Shown here piece after piece: positions 42,401 to 56,099 of a stretch of DNA of 64,000 nt (positions are counted from its first letter, which is position 1; each line of letters starts with the position of its first letter). The notes beneath the pieces were generated by a model. That model searched no databases. It worked only from the letters and a program-made list of their open reading frames with translations, and had not been told where the DNA came from. Both the position numbers and the translations under genes were made by a program. The stretch covers positions 31,990,398 to 32,054,397 of the forward strand of contig NC_092577.1 of NCBI RefSeq assembly GCF_037975245.1, written 5' to 3'. This DNA is from Apostichopus japonicus (Eukaryota > Echinodermata > Holothuroidea > Aspidochirotida > Stichopodidae).

Positions 42401-43899
42401 TGTTAGTGTATGTACAATGTGTGTACAAATACTGATAAATCCATACCTGCATGCTTATTGATTCTATATGTTAATACAGGCAAACAACAGGTATATCGTA
42501 TCGTGTTGAATTATCCACTTATCTAGGAGAATCTTCGGTCACGTGACCAAATATATACTTAACAATCCGTTTATACCACAACAAAATTGATAAATTTTAT
42601 TTCTCTCTCCTGTATTTTTTATCCATTTCTTTTCCATTTACTCACTTTTTTGGGTATTATTTATAGTCTTCTGTGATCGAAAAGAAAAAGAAAAAAAATT
42701 CACTTTTGGAACATCTGTTAGTTTCAATCCTGAGTGGATTTAAAAAAAAAAAAAAAATTTAATCAAGTAACACATTCTTGATTTTTATGTATCATAACGG
42801 GATACAAATGCTATATAAGGCAAAACGCATCTTATGAACTTAAATTACCAAAGAAATGAGAAGAAGAAGAATAAAGAAAAGAAGAGAAAAATATGGTGGC
42901 TTTTGAGAAGTGTGAAGTTTCCAAACTGGGTCACATCGGCAACAAAAGCGTAACAGTTTGGGGACCACCATCTTAACTCTCGAAACGCAGAGAAATTTGT
43001 ATAAGCTTTTCGATTTATTGTTTGCACCAGTATATCTCCCCCCGCAGGGTCCCATTGAAAAAGTTTAATTGTGTTTCGTATAAACAAGAAACCTTTCTTT
43101 CTTTCCTTCTGTATGTCTGTCTGTCTGTCGTTATTTTCTTTCTTTCTGGGTTGTTATTTTTCCTCCCTGTATATTACCTTGTCGACTTATCACAATATGG
43201 AAATTCGAGACTAACTAGATATTTAACAAAGAAACTCACAAGCGAATAAGACGCACGTATTCATACGACCTTGCAAAAGGAAAGTTACTTTGGTTTTAAA
43301 GAGAAATTCAAGTTTCAGTTAAAGCGGTGGCGGTCTTGGAATGTCTCGCGTTTTATACGCATGTGTACGAAATCGGACCGGGTGTATTTATTAAACATTT
43401 TTCCCCCTTAACGTTTATTCGATGTTCAAATCCCATACATATCGGTAGCATGTCTTTAAGCTTCACTGTAGATAAATTGCAAGCTCCCAAGCCGAAGACG
43501 ACATTAAAAGCCTGCGTACCCGCATATTACTGCAAGAAGTTCGGGCCGATCTTAAAATTGTACCTTATAAAGAGATTGAAATCATGCAATTTTTCAAGTC
43601 ATGTGTATCAGCATTAATCATATGCAAATCAAACCTTTCCCAAATATGCAACATTTGTTCCCCTTTCATTTGTTCGAAGGGATTCTTGACAATACCCAGG
43701 CATTGTTATAAACGTGTCGACTATAGTATCGAAACATGTATGAAATTCAACGACAAAAAGCGCAGTTCCCTCCTTAGAACAAGGAAAACCACAGAGACAG
43801 CTGTTCGGATGGATAGTAAAGAAAATAAAAGAAATCAAGAACTCTGGTCCCTTACATTTAGTCATTCAATTGCGAACAGAAACTTGTGATGCTTTATAT

Positions 43900-43937
<38 letters not shown>

Positions 43938-45599
43938 TAATATATAACTATATATCTTACTCTTTTGTTCCTTCTCATGAGTTTTTCCTTGAAACTGAGT
44001 GACTGTGTGTGCATGCTCAGCTATATAGCAAATTTGAAATTCTATACCTTCCTTTGTATAGACAAAAATGATTTATACATTATAGAAAACACGGACAAAG
44101 AATTGCTTGGATCATATGATTTATAATGATGTCACTCACTCTGATGTTGTCAGATTTATACATTATTAAAATTTCACCAAACTTTAAATATTCATATCTC
44201 CGAGATTAAACCTGCTATCAGGAAGTTACCTTTCAAACTATTAATGCTCCACGGAAGTGACATGATAGGCCTAGCTTTGAAACAAGCATCCTCTTCTACC
44301 GGAAGTACCTAAAAATTGCTACGAATGACGTCACCATTACCTCATAATGTATTGAGCGTCATTTTCGAATACGTCATAAAAGAACTTGTCCATATACATA
44401 CAACTTTGAAATAAGATTTTTTTTTTTTTTAAATTCCAAGTATACTTTCCAGTTGTGTCAGTGGTCCAGCGGTTTCGATTAAATAATTTAAAAACAAAAC
44501 AAAAGGTTCCATTTATTATACGCATCCTTTGTGTGTATGTACAGGCAACATAGTAACACAGTATCCCATTAACAACACTCTTCATATAATCCGTACCGAG
44601 TTTTACAAGTAAACACCACCGTTTTCGATGGGCATTATAAGTAATCATGGTATTATCACTTCCTCCATATATAGAATAGATATCAATTGAAATTTCTGAC
44701 TCAAAGGTTTGTATTCCGTTTATGGTTCCAGATGTATAGTCGAGAAATGCTTTATTCCGAGTGCATGTATCAACTAAGATTAAATGGTGATATAATTTGA
44801 AGGGACCCACCTTTTATAAAAACTAGCCTTTTCTTTCCCCATGCATCTGAGTGACGACGTACATCTTAAGATTTTCATCGAGGCCGCCATGCCTTGTGTA
44901 AGTTTTTTTTCTGGCCCTTCTTAACCGTTCTCATCGTGTGGCCCAACACACAACCAACGTTAAATCCCCGCCTCGCAACTACTCCCGACCATGCATCCGA
45001 CACACGCGAGGTAATTGTGACGTCGAGCTGGACCGCGCGTTCAACGGAAGCAGTCGCCTGAGTTCAGGGCAGTCAACTGCTACTCACCCTTTGGTCCACC
45101 ACCGCTGCAGGCGACGAGGCGGAACCCGGCCTGGTGATAAGTCGTTGTGGACGCAACGCCACTCGGCGATGGCCGCAAACCCACACGTGAGTTAAACAAA
45201 CCCGAACCGATGTTTGCTCGTTGTCCAAAAAAAAAAAGGTTGAAAAACCGAAAGAAGTTCTATTGAGATGCTCAATAAAATTTTAAAGATTGGTCATTCT
45301 CGTAATGGTATAAGATGTTGCTTGTTTGCACGGTTCTTAATTTGGATGGTCTTAACTTTTCTTCTGGGCAGATATCTTCTGTTCTCAAGATTCTCGACAA
45401 AAACATAATATGGAGTGAATGAAGTGACCCAACCGATGTGTAGGCCAATATTGGTAATGAAGAAAACTTGTTCGACTTCAACTCAATCCGACGCAAACTG
45501 TATATTCATGTACCGTACATCGGGGGTGGGGCGGGGGTGAGGTGTGTGGGGGGAGGGCGGACCCATCAAGTGATCGGTCGTACACACACCGGGTGCACT
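39413..45599. other. Gene-free DNA with CpG-rich patch at 44.9-45.2 kb
   Basis: No exon was recognised with confidence. A minus-strand ORF of 157 codons at 44337-44810 includes a poly-Lys run from an oligo-T tract and resembles nothing known. A (TA)n lies at 43902-43932 and a TGACGTCA at 44326-44333. The patch at about 44940-45195 is unusually rich in G+C and CpG and stays open on the plus strand, but has no recognisable domain. Confidence 0.4.
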
Positions 45600-45715
45600 G
45601 GGATATATATACCTATAGGCTATATATAGACTATATGTATATAGGCTATATGTATATAGGCTATATATATGTATGTATATATATATATATATATATATAT
45701 AGCCTATATATAGCC

Positions 45716-45752
<37 letters not shown>

Positions 45753-45755
45753 GCC
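45600..45755. repeat. AT-rich repeat with AGGCTATATA/TATATAGCCT units
   Basis: Alternating TATATA runs are punctuated by AGGCTATATA on the left and its complement TATATAGCCT on the right, so the block is an imperfect inverted repeat able to fold on itself. A similar structure occurs at 55990-56140. Confidence 0.85.
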
Positions 45756-48700
45756 TTTACGTCAACTTTTCTCGGAAATGAAATGAAAACAAGAAGGGGG
45801 GAAGAAAAACATCGACAGGATGGAGTTGTAAACAGATGCATTCTCAAAACTCCATGTGTTCAATGGATGATAATGGAGAGATACAAGAAAAAGGGTTGCC
45901 CCAAGTGCAAACACCCGTCCCGGTTATTATATAAGGGTATTGACGACGGAGGGTCTATAGGCCTATAAAATGGAACCATATTATACATGGGCGGGGGTTT
46001 GATAGGAATACACAGAACACACGGCTGCAAGGAGGTATATGAACATATGGAGCACCAACAGACCCCCATACACGTTCACTAAATAATCAACGAACGCCCG
46101 ACAGATGAATTCGAAACGTGAAGCAGATTGGATCTGGAGAACATTTTTGGAGATGAGAGATGGGTTTTAAAGGGAGTTGGGATTCTTTATTTCTTGTCTC
46201 TTCCTGCACCTCTAAGTTCTTCTCTGTTTTTTTTTTAGTATATATTAATAACTTCGAAGTTAGCATGGCAAACATTCGACAATTAAAATATGATTTGGTT
46301 TGTATAGGTCTGGTCACGTGGACGCGTAATTACATCTTTATTTAAATGTCAGTGTGACAGATGAGGTATGGTCAGGTTCATGTCAGCAATGTTGATCTAA
46401 TTCAAGAGTCTGTTGTTTTTACTGCGTGCATGGAGAGTAAATGTGTGTCAAAGATTCGTCCGCTGCGTTGTGTGCTTTTTATGAAAAAAAAAACGCTTAT
46501 GTGTTTGTTCGAGAAAAGGAGTACGTCCAAATTATTTGCGGGAAAAATGCTTTGGATGTAGCTATGACTGGAATGGATTCAGAGATTTGGATATAATTAT
46601 TGGAACACGAGATTAAAGGGTTTCAGATCGTTCATGAATCGGGGGCGAGGGGGGTAAACTGTTGCCAATGCTAGCACCATCATTGCTGTCAAAACTATTG
46701 GGGATTATAGCACCCCTTCCCTAGGCCCCCGGGGTCGGGACCCTGGAATATCCATCATGTTGATATTCAATAAAGCCATTTTTTTAGTAAGATATATATT
46801 AAGATTTCAGATAGAATCCAAGCGAAATTTAATTTAACCAAAAAAAAAATAAGCAACGAAGCATCATTTATTATTTCCAGGTTGTCAGCAATGACATCCA
46901 CACATTGTACAAAATATTAGCTACAAACATAACAATTAAATCTCGAACAGAAATTGCTTCAATTTCTGTTTTCCGTTAACCACAACAATAGGCCTATTGA
47001 AAAACAACATGCTGTAACAGTTTCCTTGTTACTTGCAAAGAATTTATTGATTCATCGTCTATTTATGAAATTGTAAATTTTCCATGCATGTTTGTGAAAT
47101 TTATAATGTCACATTTTTGATGTCACTTTCAATGTGTAAAAAAGGAATCGTTCAACAAAATGGAAACAAAGAGCTGTTTGATAGCAGCCCCCCCCCAACC
47201 CCCCTCTCTCTTTCTAATTACAGTCTTTAATTGCAGTTTACATCTAAAGTGTTCAAGAACCAATCATAGGATCTTAGAAATGGAGGCCAGAATGAAAAAT
47301 TCCACCACTTACTATTATTTTTTTTTAAATTAGATGATCATGTTGAATTCTACTCCCCCTAAACTCAGCTAGTTCTTTCCTTTTCTCCTCCCCTCTTACT
47401 CCCCCCACACGACTCCCCTCCCCCACGACTTCCCTCACCTTACCACTCTTTCTTTCCTTCTCCCTCCTCTTTCCCATCCACTCATCTATCTCTTCCCTCT
47501 CTTCCTCTCTTCCTTCCCTCTCCTCCCCTCCCTCAACTATAATTACCTTCCCCTTCTTCTCAGCCTTCTCCTCCCCTATACCTCCAAACTCTCCTACCCA
47601 TTCACCCCCCCCCCCCCCCACACACACACACATTACACTCAAGTTACCACTGTGTATAATGTTCCGCAATGTACAAAATCGTGATTAGTCTTGTCTATAT
47701 ATTCTCTAATATACACAGGTAGGATAGGCTTAACTACACACATGTATGCCCAAAGTGTTGCAGTTCTCATCACTCCCACATCTCCACCCCACCCGAACCC
47801 CTCGCCCACCCAGTTCCACTTTCATGCATCGTTGCATCGTATGAAGATCATTAATTCCAAAAAATTAAGGATACGTAAGAAAGAAAGCTAAAGAACCATT
47901 TAACATCATTTTTCGATTATTATTCTTCAAGAGACAAATTACGTATTTAGAATGAGTGAAAATCAATTAACATATAATTAGACTAATACGTAGGCTATCC
48001 ATTCATGTTCTTCCCCTCCACCACCCCACCCCACCCTATCCACTCCGACCCCGACCCGACCCCACCCCACCCCAATCACACTCACCTCACCCCCTCTTTG
48101 TATGTAAGTAAAATCACAGTGAAATATTGAATTAACTATACTTCTTTTTCGAACTGATGCACAGAGCTCATTAAAATCATTTTACCGATAGATTTGCTTA
48201 AATAATATATTATTACGGTAGCACTCGTATAACGATCGCTCTTTTTCATCTATCATTATTCTTTTGCTCTCTTTTCTTATTATCATCATCATCATCATCA
48301 TTATTATTATTATTATCATTATTATTATTATTCTTTCATAGCATTAAAAATGAGACAGTAGGTAGCCATCTCTGAAAGATTTACGATCTTCTGAAAATAT
48401 TCCCGTATTTTTTTTTTTTTTTTTTTTTTTGGTTAACAAAGGAACAAAGACGAAACCGCCAAGTTTAAGCTTATTCCAAGTCCTTTAACTAATTAAGACG
48501 GGCATTTTTCTTTTCTCTATTTCTTTCTTTCTTTCGTACTTTCTTTTCTTTCCTTTTTCCTCTCTCTCTCTTTCTCCCTCTGTTGCTTTTGATTGTCTGC
48601 TTTTCACAACATATCGAAGTCATAAGATAACTTCTCAGCAGATTTCTCCCCGAGGACACCAGTTTATACGGTCAGTAGATTTTCTTTCTTTCTGTCTCTG

Positions 48701-50500
48701 TCTCTTTTTGTGTGTGTGTCGTTGATTGGCCATTTAAAAACTATTTTATATTCTATTTATTACCTCGTTGTTTCCACCAATAAATGTACACCCTATTTTT
48801 TCCTTCTTTTTGCATTATCTTCATTCACTGTGATTTGGGGCATATAGAACGCCATACATATACAGGCACTAAGTTGAAAATATCTTTAATTAATCGTTCG
48901 ATTATATACTAGGCCTGGTGTTCTCGTATTTCTCGATTCCTCGATTCCAAGTCCAAGGCATTGCATACATAGGGATCAGTTAGACGACATTATCAGAGTC
49001 CCACAGGGCAAGAGAACTACCACGAACCCTATGTTAATTAACTACACAAAAGATTATCTATAACCACAGGCGAAAAATATATATACATATATAAATATAT
49101 GTATACGGAAGCAATTAAGCGCCATGGCACAGTTGACAATTATTATCAAATCCTCAGTGGTTCTATAGCCTATATTCACGTGCGTTCATAGGTGTATCTA
49201 TGGGTGAGGGGATGTGTGTGTGTGAGGGGGGGGGGTCGGGTACGCGTGCGGAAGGGGGGTGCAAGAAAGATGCCTTCGGAACGTGCGATTTAAATAAGGT
49301 AATGGTGTAGGCTATATGGAGGCCTATCCCGGCTATGAAAAACTATGTTGTATATTTTATTATTACATTTTTTCACATCCTACTGGATACTTGAAAATAT
49401 TTCACTTCCTTGTTTGTCTATCCCACCCCCCCCCCCCTCCACTGCCTCAACAACCTCCCCATTATCACACACGCGCCCACTCAGTAATCTTCCAACTGTT
49501 GATCTAAATGTCTTTTCAAAGTTAAACAAAGTTACTCAATAAAACAAGCCTTCACTATAATGGGAATTTAGTTTGCCATAAAAAGAAAACTTAACCGATT
49601 TCTGATCAAAGTAATTTGACGCAATCCCGTTAGACCAGTTGATTAAAGACACGGTGAATTGGTTACCACGGTTTGCTTGAAAGAGAGTATTTTGTCCGTT
49701 CATTGCATATTTCTATCAATTCTGAAAGCAAAAAATTTCTGAAGAATTTACAGTTGAGTAGGCTCTAAAGCTACGTTTATCACAATTTCGACAACAAATT
49801 TAACTGTAAAAAATTTATTTTCTCTAATATAGACTATTATTTTTCAGTTCTCATCTAATGAAAGGTTAATGTATCAACATTCATATAATGCTCTTTTCAT
49901 TTTTTATATCATTAAGATCCTAGATTATCTTAACGCCATGTCACGCCTCATCGCACTATAACCTCCCACCCTACCCGACCCCCCCCCCCATTTAAAGAAA
50001 CTTAAAGGTAAAGTCACTCACTTTAGTGCATGTGATCAAATGATTAAAGTAACTGTTAGGCTGTTCATAGTAGCAACAACATATTTAATTGTTGTTTGAT
50101 TATTTGTTTGTTTAATAATTAGCTGTTAGTTCTGTTTTGGAGTATCTCAAACAGCAATTTAATTACATTACATTATTTAATTACATTTTAGTCTCACTGT
50201 GAAGTAGTTACAAACAAAATCCATTGTAATATGTCTGTTGTAGATGGGGTTTTTTAAAATTTTGCTGCTGTTTGGGAGGGAGGGAGTGAGGGAGGGAGGA
50301 GGGAGGGAGGGAGAGAGGGAAGGAGGAGGTGTTACCACGAAGACTTAAAATGTATAAATTGAAAAGAAAATGGACCTAATGAAAAAATACGGTGGTGTTT
50401 CACGAAACATTTGTGTAAGTGATGGAAAATACGCAAAGAATTTTCGTTAATCATCAGCATTTGTTCTTTACTTTTTCTTTCTTATTTCTTTCTTTATGAA
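45756..50500. other. Gene-free DNA upstream of HEY
   Basis: No exon was recognised. It includes a 260 bp polypyrimidine tract (47355-47620), C-rich CCCACC repeats at 48010-48090, an ATC/ATT repeat at 48285-48335 and a GGGA-rich run at 50270-50330. Confidence 0.45.
47355..47638. repeat. Polypyrimidine tract ending in poly-C and (CA)n
   Basis: The plus strand is almost entirely C and T for about 250 bp, ending in a run of about 16 C followed by (AC)n. The minus-strand ORF rich in Glu, Arg and Lys is a compositional artefact. Confidence 0.9.
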
Positions 50501-50841
50501 TTGGTTTGGTAAATTGACGCCGTGCAGCCAGAGATTAATTTACAGGCATCCGTAGCAACGGGATAACTTGAACAAAGGGGGACCTTGCAGTGTTTGCATA
50601 CTGTTCAATATCCAATACTTGCCAGGCACACGAACGGCACGCTAGCGTCAATCTGAGGTTACGCGTCACACGAGAACAGAAACTAACCCCCGTGTCCCTT
50701 TTGTTTTCTTTGGCCCTACGTCATATCACATTTGACCAATTAAAACGTGGTCGTGTGCCGAGAAGCACGCACGTACCACTCACTACTATATCGAAGTGAT
50801 AAAAGATCCTCAGTGACTGTAGATGTATTTATGTGTACATG

Positions 50842-50849
50842 TATGGGAA
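50842..50849 (+). promoter_or_regulatory. Candidate Su(H)/RBPJ site upstream of HEY
   Basis: TATGGGAA fits the CSL consensus YRTGRGAA and lies about 420 bp before the HEY start codon. HEY genes are direct Notch targets in other animals, but a single degenerate 8-mer is expected often by chance and no second nearby site was found. Confidence 0.25.
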
Positions 50850-51270
50850 AAGGGGGGTTTTCTAGGCATAATATACGTGATATAGTTGTATTATATACGT
50901 GTGTTGTGTTTGACGTCGTGGCTTCTCCTGTTATGTGTTTTGTATACTTCATCTCACCACAGTGCATATAGTGGTTGGTGTGTGTGTATACGCCCGCTCG
51001 TGATGTTTGGTACGGGGAGACACGGTCAACGAGATAGCTATATTTGTAACACGGTGCATGCAAGCGGTCAAAACGTCGTTAGTTCACGAGGCCTTAACAA
51101 GTAGCTAAGAGATTTAGAAGCCCATCCGACACGCTCCAAGCCGGATACGGAAAGAAACTACTCTTTTTTTTCCATCCAAGGTTCCAAATTTTTTTTCCAA
51201 GGGGTTCGACTTATTTTTCTTGCCGATTTTTATCTTTGCGATTTTCAAGGAGAAAAAATAGGAAAAAAAA

Positions 51271-54200
51271 ATGAAGCGCAGCTTGAGTGATTCCGACGGC
51301 GAGGATCTCTTTGATGAAAGCATGAAAGGGTAAGCCTTTTAACTTTTCAAACTTCAAAAATTATCAACATTGATAAAAAACAATTTAAAAAAAGGTTTTT
51401 ATAACGAAGTTTCAGTAACTTTTACCCTTTTGTTTTTTAATTTATTTTTACCCTGGCCCCCATCCCCCACCACCAGTCACTTCAAACTAAGTTAACGTTT
51501 CAAACCTATACCCCTAAATCACATTTTTACAGTTCGAAACTTTCTCGATACACTATCATACTTTCCTCACTTTATTAAATCCAAGAACTCACTAAAAACA
51601 CTTATATACCATCGAGATGAAATTAACTTTATGACTACATGTGATATTATAAAGGAGAAGTTAGTTTGTTGTCGTAGAATTATGTTTTTGATACATGATG
51701 AATCAACATTTATTAACTTTAATTTGAACCATGGCGCTTTAGATAGTAAGAAACAGTGAGAACAAACTTTGATTTTCTGGTTATAGGTGTAACCCCCGCC
51801 CCCCCCCCCACCTTCCATCGACCCTCCTAACACGTCTCCTATTACAACCACCACAATGTCAAACCCCCCGAACTTCACCAACTATTAACGTAAGAGATGG
51901 TATGTGCGCAATGTTTGTAGACATAGGCCTATCAGAAATGTTTACAGTTGTTATAATTATCACTTCAAGTTTCAAAGTCTATAATTCAGATATTAGAAAT
52001 GATATGCAAGTTGGCATTCTTTTGTCGATGTATCTTCATAACAGTCTGTCTGTTTGTATATGTGTATGTATGTGTCTGTATATGTGTTTTCTATGTGTTG
52101 TGTTTTGTAACACGACAAACATTCGTTTTCATTTTAATTGAAGAAATTTGTATAGACCAGACAAAAACAAAAGTGTGTGTTCCCAAATTCACATATTAAC
52201 CTCTGGAAATATTATATTTATTTGTTTATTGATTTAAAATTAAAGGGTAAAACTCGGTTAGCGAGAATAAGAGAGATGTAATTGTTTCCTTGAATCTTTT
52301 CAACCAACTGAGCATGAAATAAATAAGGAATCAAAGATAAAATAACCAACCAAGTTACAAAAAAAAAAACCCAACAACAACAAGATAAATTAAGTTACAC
52401 AAATTGTATAGATGAGGAATATGCTGTTGGTTTTCTCCAGGGGAGAAATATGAGATAACTACATTGAAAATTAATACAAACAAATATTTTATGAACTTTT
52501 ATAGGTTTCCTTGATTTTTTTTTTTTTTTTTAGAAAGAAAGAAAAAAATGACATTGCACTATTTTAAGTCAATTAATGTTAGGCTATTGTAAGTAATAAT
52601 TTTCACGTCAAGACAATGGTGCAATTAGAAAAAAAAAATGGTGACTCATATGAAAGAAAAAAAGTAATTACCTTTCTTGCTATTGTTATCTAATTAGCTT
52701 AAGTTACTAGAGTATAAAGGCACTATATTTTTTTTTTACACCAATTAGATTAAGAAAGAATATATTTAAACACATGTGTAATAAAAACGTTGATACTTTA
52801 AATACGTACGTTAATGACTAAATCACAAAGTTGTATATTTGTATTATTAAACTTTCATTGTATTTCACTCAACACAGTTCTCCCAGCCAATCATGCCCGG
52901 TTGCGGCCAGGAAAAAAAGACGAGGGGTAAGTAACAACCGTCCAAAATTCCTTTGTTCTGATTTATAACAAAAGAAATGTGTATAACAGAAAGATAAGAA
53001 AACAAAAGTGATCTATAAGATATTAATTAAATCTCTCACTGTTTTGAATTTGTTTTGATTTGAATCTCGAAAACAAAAAGCTACAAAAGCAGAATATATT
53101 GTCTGTCAAAAGCAAAACTCTCAGCACATTACCATATACCATCGAAATATTTGTAACCACTGCTGAAAACAGGGTGGAGGTACATCAAATGAAATGAAAT
53201 GCATATACCCCTCATACAACACCCCCCCCCCCCTCCTCCGCCAAAGAAAAACATAGCTTGGTTTCGATTTTGGTCATGACTAATAGCGAAAAGCACCACC
53301 ATAAAAATTAAAATTTAACACGTGGATTGTTTATGAATGGCGGTCATATATCACCATAGATAGAAGGCGTGCGCTTTATTGATCGTAGTTACCAAGGATT
53401 CGGTTCCAACATTGCCCCGATAAGTTTACGAGGGCTATATAGAACTAAACTTTTATGTCGATGCTTCGTGTAAGTATAAGAATAACTTGATCAAATCTTC
53501 AACAAATATAAAAAGTAGGAACAAGAAGAAATAAAATATAGCGAATAAGTTCTCTTTTTCCCGGGAATAAACAATTCTTGACGAAAGAAGGATGTTTGAT
53601 TGAATCCGTCAACGTGATATAAAACTGCATACTCCTCTATTAATTGTCTGTTTCATAGAAGTTGCGAGAATAGAAAAGGAGAGGGCGCTATCAATTGTCT
53701 TATACTATTGGTCGTCTGTATTATAATGTAGCTGAACTGTATATAATGTAGCTGGACTGTTGAAAATGGGCTTGTTTCTAAATTGTTCTCACAGTATCAT
53801 TCCCTACTTGAAGTCTGTGCGCTTTGTATTTTCATAATTTTTTGACGCATGCGCTTTATAACATACTGGTGAAGTAGGAGGGGGCGGGCAATGAGTAACT
53901 CTTAATTTGCAGACAGCTCAGTGAGTGACAAGAACATTTTAAAATGTAGTCAATGTTAGACCATTAAATTGATATATTAATTAATTAGTTATAAACAGAA
54001 CTGACACACTTCAGGTTTTAATCCAGGTGAACAAAAGTAAACAATACCAGGAACACAAAGGAATGCACCTCAATGTTAAAACAGCTGGTCATTAAGGGTC
54101 AAAGATGAAACGATACAAACAACATGTTACGTGCAATGTTAAAGAACATCACTCATACACGAAAAACGACTAATATGAAGGTAAATACAGGTAAACAAAG

Positions 54201-56010
54201 GTAAAACGCGAGTAGGTACAGAAAGGAATTTGAGTATCGTTGCGTATAGGCCGGGTGCCTATAGTGAAATATCACAGCAATGTAAAAATTGATGTTTTGT
54301 TTTTGTGTACGTTCTGTCAATTATATCACAAAAACATGTTACAAAATGTCGTCAAGTTCCATTTCTTTCTCACGCCAACTGAAGGTGATTCTGTGTGTGG
54401 TTCTGTATAACACTGCCGGAGAAGAAATATACCTCTATGGTCTGGTATGGGTACTCTGTTGACAAGAATAGGGGTGTGTAGGTTTTTTTTGTCATCATGC
54501 AGTGAAAACACTGCATATGCTAATCAAAAAGTTTATGAAGGGGGGGGGGGCTGGTGACGTCATACTTGTCCAAGGGATAGATTTGGGTCTAGATACTCCT
54601 GGTTCCAATTCAAATATAGTGAATAAAAATAATTCCTAATTTTAATCACACATTTAGTCAACCGGAGATTAATATTAGGATTTATTTTTATTTATTAATA
54701 TTAATTAATTAATTAATTTTTAGTAATATTAGGATTGATAAAGCGCCGACATATCCATCGATAACGGTGCTCAAGGCGCATCACAGTATTACTCTGGTCA
54801 ATGATAACCTGTCAAAATAGAGACAATCCCTCCACATGGCAGCAGATAAACAGGGCCCAACAATTGACATTTTAGGTCCCTACAGGTCCCCATTTATACA
54901 CCTTTGGGGAAGAGAGGCAATGGAGATAAAGTCAAGCAATGGAGACACATCGTAATGATCTGGCCAGGACTCGAACCTACAAATCTTAAATCACAAGTCT
55001 TGACCACAACGTAATGATCTGGCCACGACTCGAACCTTACAAACCTTACAAAACCTTAACAAATCACAAGTTTTTACCACAACGCTCTAATTAGGAATAT
55101 ATATATATCAAATAAGTAAAAATATGTATCAATTTTATTCCTTAGATTATCGAGAAACGACGAAGAGACAGAATTAATAACAGTCTGACAGAGCTGAGAA
55201 GATTGGTGCCAGCAGCCTTTGAAAAACAGGTGAGAATCTTTTTTGTTTTTGCAATTTTCGTTTACATTTTAAACAAGTATATATCTTGGGTTGATATTAT
55301 ATCAAGCTTTGATACTACTTTTTACATTGAGATGTCAAAACAATGTTGTTTACTAATATTGAAGCTTATATTCTAGTCAAGTTTCCGCATTCCATGCAAA
55401 CAAAAGAAGGAAATGTGCCACAATTTTCATATTGTTTTTAGAATATTTATATTTTTTCTCATAATATATACATGAAAACTTGTCAGGCGGACTACAAAAA
55501 TTATACTAGAAATCGATCAGAACCTATATAATTTCATTCTAATTAATATTTATTTGGTTTAGAAGAAAATTAACAATACCAGATTAAAAATATCATTTGA
55601 GTAATATGTAGGAACTAGAGAAATAGGCTAAACTAGACTGAAGCAACAATTGGCAAACACACACACACAAATAGCTCCATTATTCTAGCTACTTTCTTGA
55701 TGGAATAAAAACAATTCTTTAATTAAAACTCGCTTGGTAAAATGAAGTCAAATATTTCTACAAATCACGTGACTGATTTGAAAAAAAGTTTGGCTTGTCA
55801 GGCAGGTGAATTTCAAGATTAAATTCTTCGGTTTTGTTTTTATCTTGTTATCTCCTTTGTAAATACTTCATAGTTAGTCATTTGGAATGACTAGGTTTTT
55901 GTGTGTGTGTGTCATAATTATATCCATGGCTATATATAGTGCTATGAACTTCCACTCATTAAACTTGATTATATTTATGTGTATGTTCTATATATAGGCT
56001 ATATATAGGC

Positions 56011-56099
<89 letters not shown>

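Noticed and set aside
44337-44810. 157-codon minus-strand ORF
   Set aside because: It is the longest non-repeat ORF in the desert, but it has no recognisable domain, includes a poly-Lys run from oligo-T, and its length is within chance for AT-rich DNA of this size.
47325-47669. Glu/Arg-rich 114-codon minus-strand ORF
   Set aside because: It is a compositional product of the polypyrimidine tract.
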